Of a DNA stretch of 64,000 bases, positions 9,356-18,734 are shown one piece after another. The stretch's first letter is position 1. Each line of letters begins with the position of its first letter. The translations under genes and the position numbers were made by a program. The notes under the pieces are model-generated. The model had not been told where the DNA came from. It saw nothing but the letters and a program-made list of their open reading frames with translations, and did not search any database. Source of the stretch: Bacteroidota bacterium (GTDB lineage: Bacteria; Bacteroidota; Bacteroidia; Bacteroidales; Cfx3-03); assembly GCA_013390605.1 (NCBI GenBank), contig JACAUB010000001.1, positions 3,892,575 to 3,956,574 of the forward strand, given 5' to 3'.

Positions 9356-11251
9356 CTATTTATCCATTTTGCTTGGATCAAGGAGCTGAGGGAACCAAAC
9401 ACGAAAACGAGACTGTTCATCGCAAGTATTTCCTGCAGAAGCATAATCGCACAATATCAACGATATTGGATGACTCCCTTCTTCCTTGTATGATTCTGGC
9501 TTAAACGTTGCTTTAAACTGCATCCATATTCCCTTCTGATTCTGTCCTGCTAACTCCAGATTGATATAACCATCACTATCTGCTGCCGGACTCATCACTG
9601 CATCTATTACCGGACCAGGAAGCCTTGCATCACGTGCAAGAACAATAGGGCCGCGAACAATAGCTATATTTTCAGGTAGTTTACCTAATTTGATAACTCT
9701 TCCACGCATATCCAGATTTAGAGTTATTATATCTCCAGAATTCCATTTCCGCTGAATTACTGCATATTGACCGGGAGTTATTCCTTTAACGATTTCACTA
9801 TTTACACTTAAGGTAGATTGTTTGCTCCACTCCGGAATCCGAATATGTAGTGCCATTTCTTCAGGTTTCGGCAATACTACTTTTATATTGATCGTGCCAT
9901 TAACCGGATAATCTGTTTCCTGAACAATTTCTATCTTTTGTTTACCTGGCGTCTGCGTGGTATAAGTACCTTGTCCAAAGAAGTTTACCTGAAGGCCATC
10001 CACCCTATTCATCACTGTAGTAAGTGGAAAAGTAAACAATCCTCTGGGACCGCTTGCAACACAACAATTCAACCCCATACCACATTGCTCGTCGCCATCC
10101 ATCCGTTGACCGGATAGTGGGGTATATTTAGCCCAGTCCGACCCATCAGGTTTCATTGCACCCAATAAAGCATTATAGTATGTCTGTTCAATAGCATCCG
10201 CATATTTTGCTTCACCTGTCAATCTAAGTAACTGTTGATTAAGCTTTATCCATGTTGCAGTAACACAGGTTTCCTGATAATTGCTAATCGACAATGTCTG
10301 TAATTCTTTTCCCCCAAACCAACATTCCATAGCAGATCCTGAACCCACAATATTGATTTCGGTATTCTGAATATTAATCCATGTTTTCTCAACCGCTTCT
10401 TTGTATACAGCCTTTCCGGTCAACCGATACAGTTCCAACAAACCTTCATAACACGACATCATTTCATACGCTTTCTGCCCTTGCTCCCATCCAAACCAGA
10501 CTTTAGCTCTCGGAAAACGTTTTGAAACATCCACATTAGCTTTTGATATAAGTTGAGGTCCATCAGGAGTTTCCCATTGTCGAACAATTTCTTCTGCAAA
10601 ATCTAAATATCGTTTGTCGCCTGTTCTGGTATATAGTAAGCAGATAGGTTCCAAAACAGAAGAAGCGGCCATCCCACGATGGTTTCCCTTTTTAACGATC
10701 AGTACATTTTCATCAGCTAACTCCTTTATCAGATGATCCGCTAATTTACTGGTAGCCTGCAAAACTTTTTTATCTTTTGTAATATCGTAATAAGCCAATA
10801 ATCCTAACATGCAATATTTTCGACCCCAGATATCCCAACTTTCCAGATGACTGGCTTCTGCATAATTACCAATATAGCCATCGGGTGTCTGTGTAGTTAA
10901 CAACCCATTCACAGCCTTATCCAGAACATCTTTCAGCTTTGGTTCGGGACGATAACGGTAAGCCAATACCGCCGACGTAAACCATTTCCCCCAGAATTCA
11001 CTTTGCCAGCAACGGGTTTCAGTTCGATCCTGAAATGGTGAGACTAAACGATTCACATCCTGTGCTAATATCCTATTTTGATATGATGCATCTAATCTGT
11101 CAGCTACAAAACCTACCATCTGAGCAGAAGTAGCTGGTTGTAATAGATCTACAATTAAAGGATCTTTCGATGATTGTTTAGGTCTTGAGTTTTGAGCAAT
11201 TGTAGTACTAATAAATAAAACCAAAAGCAAGAAAGTAAATAACTGTTTCAC
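9356..11251 (-). CDS. GH127-family beta-L-arabinofuranosidase-like enzyme
   Basis: 631 residues with a signal peptide (cleavage near TTIAQ, residues 16-20); start codon GTG. An alpha/alpha-barrel (about 40-420) is followed by beta-sandwich domains. The zinc/catalytic set of the HypBA1-type GH127 enzymes can be placed: Glu327-Thr-Cys329 in QETCVTATW and the Cys396-Cys397 pair in LNCCVASGP, matching Glu338/Cys340/Cys417/Cys418 of HypBA1. These enzymes use a zinc-bound cysteine as nucleophile to remove beta-L-arabinofuranose; the wider DUF1680 group has other activities, so the substrate is tentative. It lies 100 bases upstream of the sigma factor on the same strand and likely belongs to the same locus. 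Confidence 0.85.
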   Translation of the reverse strand: MKQLFTFLLLVLFISTTIAQNSRPKQSSKDPLIVDLLQPATSAQMVGFVADRLDASYQNRILAQDVNRLVSPFQDRTETRCWQSEFWGKWFTSAVLAYRYRPEPKLKDVLDKAVNGLLTTQTPDGYIGNYAEASHLESWDIWGRKYCMLGLLAYYDITKDKKVLQATSKLADHLIKELADENVLIVKKGNHRGMAASSVLEPICLLYTRTGDKRYLDFAEEIVRQWETPDGPQLISKANVDVSKRFPRAKVWFGWEQGQKAYEMMSCYEGLLELYRLTGKAVYKEAVEKTWINIQNTEINIVGSGSAMECWFGGKELQTLSISNYQETCVTATWIKLNQQLLRLTGEAKYADAIEQTYYNALLGAMKPDGSDWAKYTPLSGQRMDGDEQCGMGLNCCVASGPRGLFTFPLTTVMNRVDGLQVNFFGQGTYTTQTPGKQKIEIVQETDYPVNGTINIKVVLPKPEEMALHIRIPEWSKQSTLSVNSEIVKGITPGQYAVIQRKWNSGDIITLNLDMRGRVIKLGKLPENIAIVRGPIVLARDARLPGPVIDAVMSPAADSDGYINLELAGQNQKGIWMQFKATFKPESYKEEGSHPISLILCDYASAGNTCDEQSRFRVWFPQLLDPSKMDK

Positions 11252-11457
11252 GTTTAATTATTTATGTGGTGAATAAATATTTGCAACTCTCATTTAGAAA
11301 CGACTGATAGCGTAATATTTGTTCTTACAATTTTAAGGATTATTCCTATTGTAAATACATTAAAATCCAATGAATATCTAATACATATACGATTTCTACT
11401 ATCGATTATTGAGAATGGTCTAAATGTAGATATTAATTTCGCTTAAAAAGGGAGTAC

Positions 11458-12141
11458 TTAAACTGAGAAAACGTATCCTATACCCTTAATCGTTTTAATA
11501 TGGATGGCTCCTATTTTATCACGTAACTTTTTTACATGCACATCAATGGTTCTATCACCTATAACTTCATCATGCCCCCATACCTGCATCATAATCTCAC
11601 TACGGTAAAATACTTTACCAGGCTTTGAAATCAACAACAATAACAAATCGAGTTCCTTTTTAGAAAGACTAATGTTTTGATGGTTCTTAATTACCATATA
11701 TGCTTCTCTATCAATCACAAGATTCTTTAATGTAATGACATTTCTTTTAGGAGAAGAAGGCTGTTTTCTCCGTAATAAGGCATTAATACGACTCAGAAAG
11801 AGCCTTGGCCGAATTGGTTTTGCTATAAAATCATCTGCTCCTGCATCAAATGCAGTGAATTGTAACTGATCATTTCCATGAGCTGTTAACATGGCAATAA
11901 TTGTATTCTGAAACGGGCTCATACTTCTCAACTCCCGGCAAGCTTCTACCCCACCCATCTCAGGCATCATAATATCTAAAACAATAATGTCGGGATAAAC
12001 TTTCTGAGCTGTAACAATTGCCTCCAAACCATCTTTAGCTGCATATACTTTATAACCCTCTCTTTCAAGATTATAACGCATAAACTCAATGATATCCTCC
12101 TCGTCGTCAACTAATAATATAACTGGATGTAATTGTTCCAT
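11458..12141 (-). CDS. OmpR/PhoB-type response regulator, orphan
   Basis: 227 residues from the ATG at 12141; a longer frame would need a TTG upstream. The receiver domain (1-120) has the acidic pair Asp12-Asp13 and the phospho-acceptor Asp56 in IIVLDIMMP, with Lys in FIAKPI. A winged-helix DNA-binding domain (about 135-227) ends in RTIDVHVKKLRDKIGAIHIKTIKGIGYVF. No histidine kinase is adjacent, so its partner is elsewhere. Its stop lies about 200 bases from the start of the GH127 gene, and its targets are unknown. The 205-base gap to GH127 is AT-rich and probably contains that gene's promoter. Confidence 0.93.
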   Translation of the reverse strand: MEQLHPVILLVDDEEDIIEFMRYNLEREGYKVYAAKDGLEAIVTAQKVYPDIIVLDIMMPEMGGVEACRELRSMSPFQNTIIAMLTAHGNDQLQFTAFDAGADDFIAKPIRPRLFLSRINALLRRKQPSSPKRNVITLKNLVIDREAYMVIKNHQNISLSKKELDLLLLLISKPGKVFYRSEIMMQVWGHDEVIGDRTIDVHVKKLRDKIGAIHIKTIKGIGYVFSV

Positions 12142-12284
12142 TTTCAGATAAAAAGCTTGGATACGAAAATACTTCAAGGGGTTAAACTATACATTACCAC
12201 AATGTTAACTTATTGTAAATTCGAAGTACTATAGCATTCTATCCTGCAGAAAGGCTACGTGTATCAAAATCAACAGAACATAAA

Positions 12285-12313
12285 AAAAGCCGGACTATGT
12301 TGATCCGGCTTTT
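12285..12313 (-). terminator. Intrinsic terminator after the sugar-kinase gene
   Basis: AAAAGCCGGA (12285-12294) and TCCGGCTTTT (12304-12313) form a perfect 10-bp stem with a 9-base loop. A longer A-run at 12282-12288 gives a T-tail on the minus strand. It lies about 20 bases beyond the kinase stop at 12335. Confidence 0.8.
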
Positions 12314-12334
12314 CCTATTTAAAAAAGTTTAATA

Positions 12335-13456
12335 TTATACTGGGCACTTCGCAGCAAAACGTGATAGATTTTCTTTAATGGCTAACTTCATGTCATCAAA
12401 TTGCAGCTCCATACTTTTCAAAAGCTGAAACTGAGCCCTGTTGCGTTGCAAGTTATGTTCAGGATGATGAACCTTAAAATAGTTATCGCCATCAATATAA
12501 TCAGTCAGAAATCGTAGTCCGATGATAAACACCATAAACTTTGCCGATAGTGCCAGATTCTCAATTTCTATTGGAGAAAGAAAAGTATGCGCTTCGCTCA
12601 AATAGCCCTCTGCATAAGCCTTGAACAGATCAATATCCATAGCTACTTTCGAAAGATCTGCTTCATCTTCAGCACCGGTATTAGTACCAGTTCGGATGGC
12701 ATCACCAAAATCGTGTAAAACAGAGCCTGGCATAACAGTGTCCAGATCGACAATACATTGCGCGTGATTATTTGCATCAAACAGAATGTTGTTAAACTTT
12801 GTATCGTTATGTGTGATGCGTAAAGGAATCAATCCGTTATTAATCTTTCGTGTAATTTGTAATAACTCTTCGGCTCGCTCTTCAACGAACTGAATTTCAT
12901 TGCTTGCCTTAGCAACTCTTTGGACAGGGTCTCTTTTAACAGTATCACGAAAAGTCTCCATTCGTTTTTCCAGATCATGAAAAAAGGGAATTGTTTCCGT
13001 TAATAACTTAGGATCTAATCCTGCCAACATCGACTGAAACTTACCAAAACTACGTCCACCTTCTAACGCCATCTCCCTGCTATCCACTTTATCAAAGCTA
13101 TTAGTATCAGGGATAAACAGATAACACCGCCAGTAATTACCATCAACATCCTGATAATAGGTCTTGCCACTTTGAGTATAGATAAGTGTTAAAACCTCTT
13201 TATTTGGATCAGATCCTGGAACAGTTTCCAGGTAACTCCGAATAAAGTTCGTTACCAGCTCTATGTTCCTCATTAAGCCAGGGACATCTTTAAAAATATG
13301 GTGATTAACCCGTTGAATAACGAAATCAGGATTAGTATCACCAACTGACTCTATTAAAAGTGTGTCATTTATATGACCTGACCCAAATGCTTTAAACGAT
13401 TTAAGTTGTGTTCCAGTCTTAAATTGTGCAAAAATAGTTGCTATTTGATCTTGCAT
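12335..13456 (-). CDS. NahK-like N-acetylhexosamine 1-kinase (APH fold)
   Basis: 373 residues from the ATG at 13456, which lies 13 bases after the upstream gene's stop; the longer frame overlaps that gene and was not used. The Brenner-type kinase motif HNDTKFNN (216-223), with HND as catalytic loop, and VDLDTVMPG (236-244) closely resemble N-acetylhexosamine 1-kinases. These phosphorylate GlcNAc or GalNAc at C1. The preceding gene encodes a sugar-1-phosphate nucleotidyltransferase, which would use such a product, so a two-step route from free amino sugar to UDP-sugar is plausible. Substrate is inferred from motif and context only; a different hexose is possible. Confidence 0.8.
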   Translation of the reverse strand: MQDQIATIFAQFKTGTQLKSFKAFGSGHINDTLLIESVGDTNPDFVIQRVNHHIFKDVPGLMRNIELVTNFIRSYLETVPGSDPNKEVLTLIYTQSGKTYYQDVDGNYWRCYLFIPDTNSFDKVDSREMALEGGRSFGKFQSMLAGLDPKLLTETIPFFHDLEKRMETFRDTVKRDPVQRVAKASNEIQFVEERAEELLQITRKINNGLIPLRITHNDTKFNNILFDANNHAQCIVDLDTVMPGSVLHDFGDAIRTGTNTGAEDEADLSKVAMDIDLFKAYAEGYLSEAHTFLSPIEIENLALSAKFMVFIIGLRFLTDYIDGDNYFKVHHPEHNLQRNRAQFQLLKSMELQFDDMKLAIKENLSRFAAKCPV

Positions 13457-13469
13457 TGTACTGTAATAA

Positions 13470-14375
13470 TTACTTCCAAAGGTCAGCAGGATATACCCCT
13501 TCTTCAACCAACTCTCTAATCTTCGAAACAGCCAGTTCTCTATCTTCGCGATAGGTAACGCCAAACCAACGTGCGCTTGAACGCAACACTTTTACATCAG
13601 TCTCTTTTGTTTCGATTAACCTGTTGACTACAGAAGGAATGAAAAACTCCGACTTTGGATTGTTAATGTTTTCTTTTAAGAAGGCAATAAAGCCATCTTT
13701 TAATTTTTTAAATATAATCGGGGTAAAGCCCCAGAAATTCATTGATACAATAGTTTCTTCCGGAATATAAACTAATTCACCATTTTCTTTATAAGCGATA
13801 CCTTTTTCGTCACGCTCAATTGCAGTACGTTCTGTAACAGACACCAGATAATGATTCTCATTTTCAGCACACACTCCTCTCGAAACAGTGCCAAAATCAG
13901 ACAAGGTATTACAAACATGATATCCAACCATTGAATAGAGATTCTGATCAACACTGTCAAGGCTTGAAAAGAAATTGCTCAACACTTTAAACGCATCTGC
14001 GCCGTAGAAATCATCTGCATTTATCACCCCAAAAGGCTCATTAATCTTATCTGCTGCCATTAACACAGCATGTGCAGTACCCCAAGGTTTTTTACGTTCT
14101 TCAGGTAATTCAAAACCTTCAGGCAGAAACTCTAATTCTTGCAGGCAATAGTCAACTTCAATTTTACCCGATAATTTAGAAATAATAACCTCTTTAAAAT
14201 CGGCCTCAATATCTCTACGAATGACAAATATCACCTTCCCAAAACCAGCTCTGATAGCATCATAGATTGAATAATCTATAATAGTTTCTCCATTTGGACC
14301 TAATTTGTCCAATTGTTTTAAGCCACCATATCTACTTCCAAGACCTGCTGCAAGTATTAATAACGTAGGTTTCAT
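13470..14375 (-). CDS. Sugar-1-phosphate nucleotidyltransferase
   Basis: 301 residues, ATG start. The N-terminal Rossmann-like nucleotidyltransferase signature LAAGLGSRYGGLKQLDKLGPNGE (residues 8-30, broken here only for description) holds the Gly-rich loop and the Lys that activates the NTP. A metal-binding Asp lies in INADDFYGADAF. The family makes NDP-sugars from sugar 1-phosphates. The stop is 13 bases before the NahK-like kinase start, so they form an operon, and UDP-HexNAc or UDP-hexose formation is the likely joint function. The 270-base region upstream contains a perfect 18-bp palindrome that could be its operator. Confidence 0.85.
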   Translation of the reverse strand: MKPTLLILAAGLGSRYGGLKQLDKLGPNGETIIDYSIYDAIRAGFGKVIFVIRRDIEADFKEVIISKLSGKIEVDYCLQELEFLPEGFELPEERKKPWGTAHAVLMAADKINEPFGVINADDFYGADAFKVLSNFFSSLDSVDQNLYSMVGYHVCNTLSDFGTVSRGVCAENENHYLVSVTERTAIERDEKGIAYKENGELVYIPEETIVSMNFWGFTPIIFKKLKDGFIAFLKENINNPKSEFFIPSVVNRLIETKETDVKVLRSSARWFGVTYREDRELAVSKIRELVEEGVYPADLWK

Positions 14376-14493
14376 AATGTTATAATTTTCGTTTAATAAT
14401 TCTTCTTCTATTTACAAATCAATGGCAAACTTAGAGTAGATTTTTCAATCTACCTGTTAACCTGAAGAATTATTTTTTAATTAACCCATAATT

Positions 14494-14511
14494 ATGAAAG
14501 AATTCTTTCAT
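14494..14511. promoter_or_regulatory. Perfect 18-bp palindrome, candidate operator
   Basis: ATGAAAGAATTCTTTCAT is its own reverse complement. It lies about 120 bases upstream of the nucleotidyltransferase start, between that gene and the terminator of the permease gene. Length and symmetry fit a dimeric repressor site, but no regulator gene is nearby. Confidence 0.4.
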
Positions 14512-14539
14512 TTATTCTACGATTACGGGATAAATAGTT

Positions 14540-14592
14540 TTTACTTCGTCGGCTTTCATTGAAGTATTCATCTTAAAAACCGACGAAATAAA
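14540..14592 (-). terminator. Stem-loop terminator after the FucP-like permease
   Basis: TTTACTTCGTCGG (14540-14552) pairs with CCGACGAAATAAA (14580-14592), one mismatch over 13 bp. An outer ACGATT/AATCGT pair extends it. On the minus strand it lies about 55 bases beyond the permease stop, and A-rich plus-strand flanks give U-rich RNA. Confidence 0.6.
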
Positions 14593-14646
14593 ATCGTAAT
14601 TATAGTAATTTATATTTGATGTATCCAGAAAAATAAGAACCCAAAA

Positions 14647-15924
14647 TTATCTTCTGATTTTAGATCCGGCTACTGCATAGTAGAAAATAAACAGATAGAT
14701 CGGAACCATAATCCAGTAAGCACTTTGGTTACCTATAACGTCAACCAGTCGTCCGTAGCCCAATGGAATTAAGGCTCCACCTGCAATACCCATGATGAGT
14801 AAAGCAGAACCGGCTTTTGTAAATTTACCTAAATCTGCCAGTGCCAAAGGCCAGATAGCAGGCCACATTAATGCATTGGCTAAACCCAAAAGAGCAATAA
14901 ATGCAACGCTAACATATCCTGAGGTAAGAATTGCTGCTATTGCAAATAACACACCCAAAACAGCAGAAACAGCAAGCGCTTTATCTTGCGTAATATATTT
15001 AGGGATACAAATAATTCCAATAATGTAACCTACAATCATTGAAATCAGTGTGAAAGTAGTAAAGGTTCGGGCAACATCAAGCGTGAAGTGTTGAGACAAA
15101 CCATATAGAATAATGGTATCACCAGCCATAACCTCAACACCAACATATAGAAACAACGTTATAAAGCCCAATACTAAATGTGGAAACTGATACCATGCTG
15201 TTTTCTTAGTTCCATCACTAGAAATACTATCTGCTTCATCATCCGTATCAACTTCAGGAAGATGAATCAACCGAAGAGTAATTGAAAGCAATACCAAAAC
15301 AACTGCAATAATAATATAAGGAAGAATTACCTTATGCGCTAACGAAGCAAGCAGATCCAATCTAACCGAGCCTACAGCTACTTTGAGTTGCTCAACAACA
15401 TCTTTCGTATGTTGATTTAATACAATTGCACCCAGAATAAGCGGACTTACAGCACCTGCAATTTTATTACAGATTCCCATAATAGCAATACGCTTGGCTG
15501 CACTTTCGCGAGGGCCTAAGATTACAACATATGGATTAGAAGCTGTTTGAAGAATGGCCAATCCAGTACCTTGAATAAACAAACCGGCTAAGAACAAATA
15601 GAATGTACGGGTTAGAGCAGCAGGAATAAACAGCAAAGAACCCAAAGCCATTACAAACAACCCAAGAGCCATACCATTTTTGAAACCTACTTTGTGTAAT
15701 ACGATAGATGATGGTGCAGCCATTACAAAATAAGCAATGTAGAAAGCAAAGGTCACAAAGTAAGCCTGAAAGTTATTCAGCTCACACGAAATCTTCAGAA
15801 ATGGGATAAGCGTACCGTTTAACCAGGTAACGAATCCAAAGATGAAAAACAAGATTCCAATAATGGTAATGGAAAAAACATAATCCTTGTTGTTTGATCC
15901 ATTTTGAGTTGCAGATTGTGTCAT
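14647..15924 (-). CDS. FucP/NagP-like sugar:H+ symporter (MFS)
   Basis: 425 residues with about 12 hydrophobic segments, opening with IGILFFIFGFVTWLNGTLIPFLK, the first-helix signature of the fucose/glucose-galactose/GlcNAc permease family. GRESAAKRIA-type loop sequence and the ANALMWPAIWPLAL stretch near residues 345-358 also fit. It imports a monosaccharide across the inner membrane. Position between a NagB-like gene (upstream) and an amino-sugar kinase/nucleotidyltransferase pair (downstream) favours N-acetylglucosamine or a related sugar, i.e. NagP-like, but L-fucose cannot be excluded because fucosidases are encoded in the window. Terminators on both sides indicate it is transcribed alone. 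Confidence 0.88.
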   Translation of the reverse strand: MTQSATQNGSNNKDYVFSITIIGILFFIFGFVTWLNGTLIPFLKISCELNNFQAYFVTFAFYIAYFVMAAPSSIVLHKVGFKNGMALGLFVMALGSLLFIPAALTRTFYLFLAGLFIQGTGLAILQTASNPYVVILGPRESAAKRIAIMGICNKIAGAVSPLILGAIVLNQHTKDVVEQLKVAVGSVRLDLLASLAHKVILPYIIIAVVLVLLSITLRLIHLPEVDTDDEADSISSDGTKKTAWYQFPHLVLGFITLFLYVGVEVMAGDTIILYGLSQHFTLDVARTFTTFTLISMIVGYIIGIICIPKYITQDKALAVSAVLGVLFAIAAILTSGYVSVAFIALLGLANALMWPAIWPLALADLGKFTKAGSALLIMGIAGGALIPLGYGRLVDVIGNQSAYWIMVPIYLFIFYYAVAGSKIRR

Positions 15925-16033
15925 ATTAATTACTTTGAATTTATGATATCAAGTTGATTTTTTTTACTTCCCGGATATACCTGATTGGCTTTTCTTCTTT
16001 TCAGCTAACCTTATATTCAATGATTAAGACATT

Positions 16034-16126
16034 TGATGATGAGTGCTTTAATCCATTTATAGAAAAGACACAAGCATAAACATCATCATTTATGATATGC
16101 ACAAAGTTATAAATTTTTCATAACTT
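16034..16126. promoter_or_regulatory. Upstream region of permease gene with two inverted repeats
   Basis: TGATGATG (16034-16041) and CATCATCA (16081-16088) are inverted, and AAGTTAT (16104-16110) and ATAACTT (16120-16126) form a second, closer pair. Both lie between the NagB terminator and the permease start at 15924. They are candidate operator half-sites; nothing proves binding. Confidence 0.25.
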
Positions 16127-16169
16127 GTTGAATTTATTTCACTTCCGTACACAAATTCTTCAGATATAA

Positions 16170-16205
16170 AAAAACCGGTTCGGATACTTTTTATCACGAA
16201 CCGGT
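16170..16205 (-). terminator. Intrinsic terminator after nagB-like gene
   Basis: ACCGGTTCG (16074+100 to 16182, i.e. 16174-16182) and CGAACCGGT (16197-16205) are perfect 9-bp inverted arms. On the minus strand the stem is followed by a T-run from the A-tract at 16168-16174. It starts nine bases beyond the NagB stop. Confidence 0.88.
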
Positions 16206-16213
16206 ATCTATTT

Positions 16214-18190
16214 CTAAACCAAGTGATATCTTACAAAAACTTCAATTGCTTCATATTCGGCCATACCTAACTTATCATAAAGTTCGGCAGTAGCTTTATT
16301 CCTATCTTCAGCACGTTGCCAAAATTCGCGCTTATCAGCACCCATAAACATGGCACCATCTTTTTGAGATTGGTGTTTAAAGATAGCCAATCGCTTAATT
16401 TCAACTTCTTCCGGGCTCAGGGGCACTGCCATGTCAACCATGTCCAGATCCCACTCTTGCCAGGCACCTCTGTATAACCAGATTCTACAATCCTGCATCC
16501 ATGATTCTTCTTTCATGCGGTGTATCGCTTCCAATATAATATCGATACATACACGATGTGTTCCATGAGGGTCACTTAGATCGCCTGCAGCATAAATCTG
16601 ATGAGGTTGTATATCCCTCAAAAATGCCATAGTCTGCTCAATATCAACCTCTGTAGGCGGATTCTTTTTCACAGTACCTGTCTCATAAAAAGGCAGGTTC
16701 ATAAAGTGAATATTCTCATCAGGTACACCAATAAAGCCACATGCAGCTTTGGCTTCACCTCTACGGATAGCAGCTTTTACATCAAGTAGTGTACGAAGCT
16801 CAATAGTAGATTTATTTTTAGTTTTATAAAATTCTACAGCATCGGTATAAGGCTTGTTCGCATCAAAGTCTAACTTGTAGATATTCTTGAATTCATTTAC
16901 AAAGTCAAGATAACGAACAGCATCATCATCAGAAACAGCAATGCTTCCAGAAGTCTGATAGGCAATATGAACATTGTGTCCTTGCTCAACCAAACGAGCG
17001 AAAGTTCCACCCATAGAAATTACATCATCATCAGGGTGAGGGCTGAATAAAACTACTTTTTTAGGATATGGATTAGCACGTTCCGGACGGGTTGTATCAT
17101 CCACATTAGGTTTTCCACCAGGCCATCCTGTAATAGTATGTTGCAGATCATTGAAGACCTTGATGTTAATCTTATTAGCCGGTCCATGTTCAGTAATCAG
17201 AAAACTCATGCCATTATCATTATAATCACGGTCAGTCAGTTTCAGGATCGGCTTTTCAAGTTGTTGACACAACCAGACTACTGCCTTACGGATAAAACGG
17301 TCATTCCATTCACAAGGACCAACCAACCATGGAGTCTTTACACGAGTAAGCTCAGCTGATGCTGATTTATCTACTACTATTGTTGTATTCGAATGATTCT
17401 GCAAGAAAGAAGTAGGAACGATATCGCTTACCGGACCCTCAATAGCACGTTTTAAAATTTCTGCTTTTCCTTCGCCCCAAGCCATTAAGAAAATTTCACG
17501 AGCAGCAAGGATAGAGCCAACGCCCATGGTAATACCGTAACGAGGAACATTTTCTTCACCAGAGAAATCACCTGCAGCATCATGGCGTGTTAAACTATCT
17601 AATGCAACCAGACGGGTAGTAGAATTAGGAGGTGATCCCGGTTCGTTAAAACCAATATGACCGGTACGACCGATACCTAATATCTGAAGATCGATGCCAC
17701 CCACCTCTTTTATTTTACGCTCATATTCCTGACCCAGATTTGAAACCTGTTCACGAGGATAGTCTCCCTTTGGAATATTTACATTTTCTGGAATAATATC
17801 TATATGTTGAAAGAGGTTATCCCACATAAAATAGTTATAACTCTGAACATGATCAGGTTGTATAGGATAATATTCATCCAGATTGAAGGTGATTACATTT
17901 TTAAAGCTTAATCCCTCTTCTCTATGCCTTCTAACAAGTTCGGCATACAACCCTTTTGGAGTTGATCCGGTTGGCAATCCCAAAACGCACATTTCGCCTT
18001 TAACTGCCTTCTCTGTTATTAACGACTCAACCCTATCTGCAATTGCTTTTGTACCTTCATCTGCAGTAGCAAAAATATGTGTACGTATTCTTTCGAAACG
18101 ACGTACATATTCATCCGGATGATTACCTAGCTGCGACAGCGAGCTGTTTTGTTGATTTGACCGCATGTCTTTCAATTCCCCTTTGTTCAT
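16214..18190 (-). CDS. Glucosamine-6-phosphate deaminase-like protein fused to a PIG-L/LmbE deacetylase domain
   Basis: 658 residues, more than twice the length of a classical NagB (about 266). The N-terminal half (about 35-320) is a NagB/isomerase fold with GLPTGSTPKGLYAELV and FNLDEYYP (Asp105, matching Asp72 of E. coli NagB). Its active-site loop reads GIGRTGHIGFNEPGS: His178 and Glu183 are kept, but the Asp141 position of E. coli is Thr176. The C-terminal half (about 378-645) is a PIG-L-type domain with the zinc motif HPDDD (385-389) and GDLSDPHGTH. Such fusions are common in Bacteroidota. Likely roles are amino-sugar deamination and, perhaps, N-deacetylation. Whether the deaminase is active with Thr176 is open. 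Confidence 0.88.
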   Translation of the reverse strand: MNKGELKDMRSNQQNSSLSQLGNHPDEYVRRFERIRTHIFATADEGTKAIADRVESLITEKAVKGEMCVLGLPTGSTPKGLYAELVRRHREEGLSFKNVITFNLDEYYPIQPDHVQSYNYFMWDNLFQHIDIIPENVNIPKGDYPREQVSNLGQEYERKIKEVGGIDLQILGIGRTGHIGFNEPGSPPNSTTRLVALDSLTRHDAAGDFSGEENVPRYGITMGVGSILAAREIFLMAWGEGKAEILKRAIEGPVSDIVPTSFLQNHSNTTIVVDKSASAELTRVKTPWLVGPCEWNDRFIRKAVVWLCQQLEKPILKLTDRDYNDNGMSFLITEHGPANKINIKVFNDLQHTITGWPGGKPNVDDTTRPERANPYPKKVVLFSPHPDDDVISMGGTFARLVEQGHNVHIAYQTSGSIAVSDDDAVRYLDFVNEFKNIYKLDFDANKPYTDAVEFYKTKNKSTIELRTLLDVKAAIRRGEAKAACGFIGVPDENIHFMNLPFYETGTVKKNPPTEVDIEQTMAFLRDIQPHQIYAAGDLSDPHGTHRVCIDIILEAIHRMKEESWMQDCRIWLYRGAWQEWDLDMVDMAVPLSPEEVEIKRLAIFKHQSQKDGAMFMGADKREFWQRAEDRNKATAELYDKLGMAEYEAIEVFVRYHLV

Positions 18191-18734
18191 TTGTCTGTCA
18201 TTTACTTAGTTCGACAAAAATAATCTCTTATTTATCTCCCCCTTTAATTGAAGTTCCAAAGTTACATTATCTTTTTAATATTTTACATTAAGTATGAAAA
18301 AAAAGATTAATAATAACACAAATTTAATTACCAGGGGAAATATTATGCGAATAATAAACAGTTAAAATTAAAAAAAGTATTTAGTTTAGTGCAAATAAAA
18401 GCTTCTTTCTTAAAGATTTTTTAAAGTAGTCTTCCTTAATCGCAAAATTAGATTGCCCGAATTAGCTGTATATAACAAAAGAAATATTAAATTTATCCCC
18501 GGGCTATTGAGCATAATATTTTAAAATTGATTGAAACAGCACCGGATCCTGAATTAGTAATAAAGAAAGTTTTACGGTTAGCAACCGATTCATCATATTA
18601 AACAATTTCATCTGGTTGAGAATAATGCATTGACACTTCTCCTTATGGATTGTTTATCATCTGTAAGTCGATCCTCACAATTACCCGGGAGGCAGGTTGA
18701 AAAAAGTTTAAAGAAATAAATAACACAATAGATC
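18191..18734. other. 544-base divergent intergenic region
   Basis: AT-rich spacer between the NagB-like gene (minus) and the aldehyde dehydrogenase (plus), and so it should hold both promoters. No clear TAnnTTTG element was found near either start. A short stem CGGTTagcAACCG lies near 18576-18588, and a start-less 33-codon open frame near 18491-18594 looks fortuitous. No RNA gene or repeat is evident. Confidence 0.5.

Noticed and set aside
13457..13564. 36-codon N-terminal extension of the kinase
   Set aside because: Overlaps the nucleotidyltransferase coding region; the ATG at 13456 gives a family-like N-terminus.
18491..18594. 33-codon plus-strand frame in the 18.2-18.7 kb gap
   Set aside because: Looks protein-like but has no start codon or ribosome site and no flanking coding remnant.
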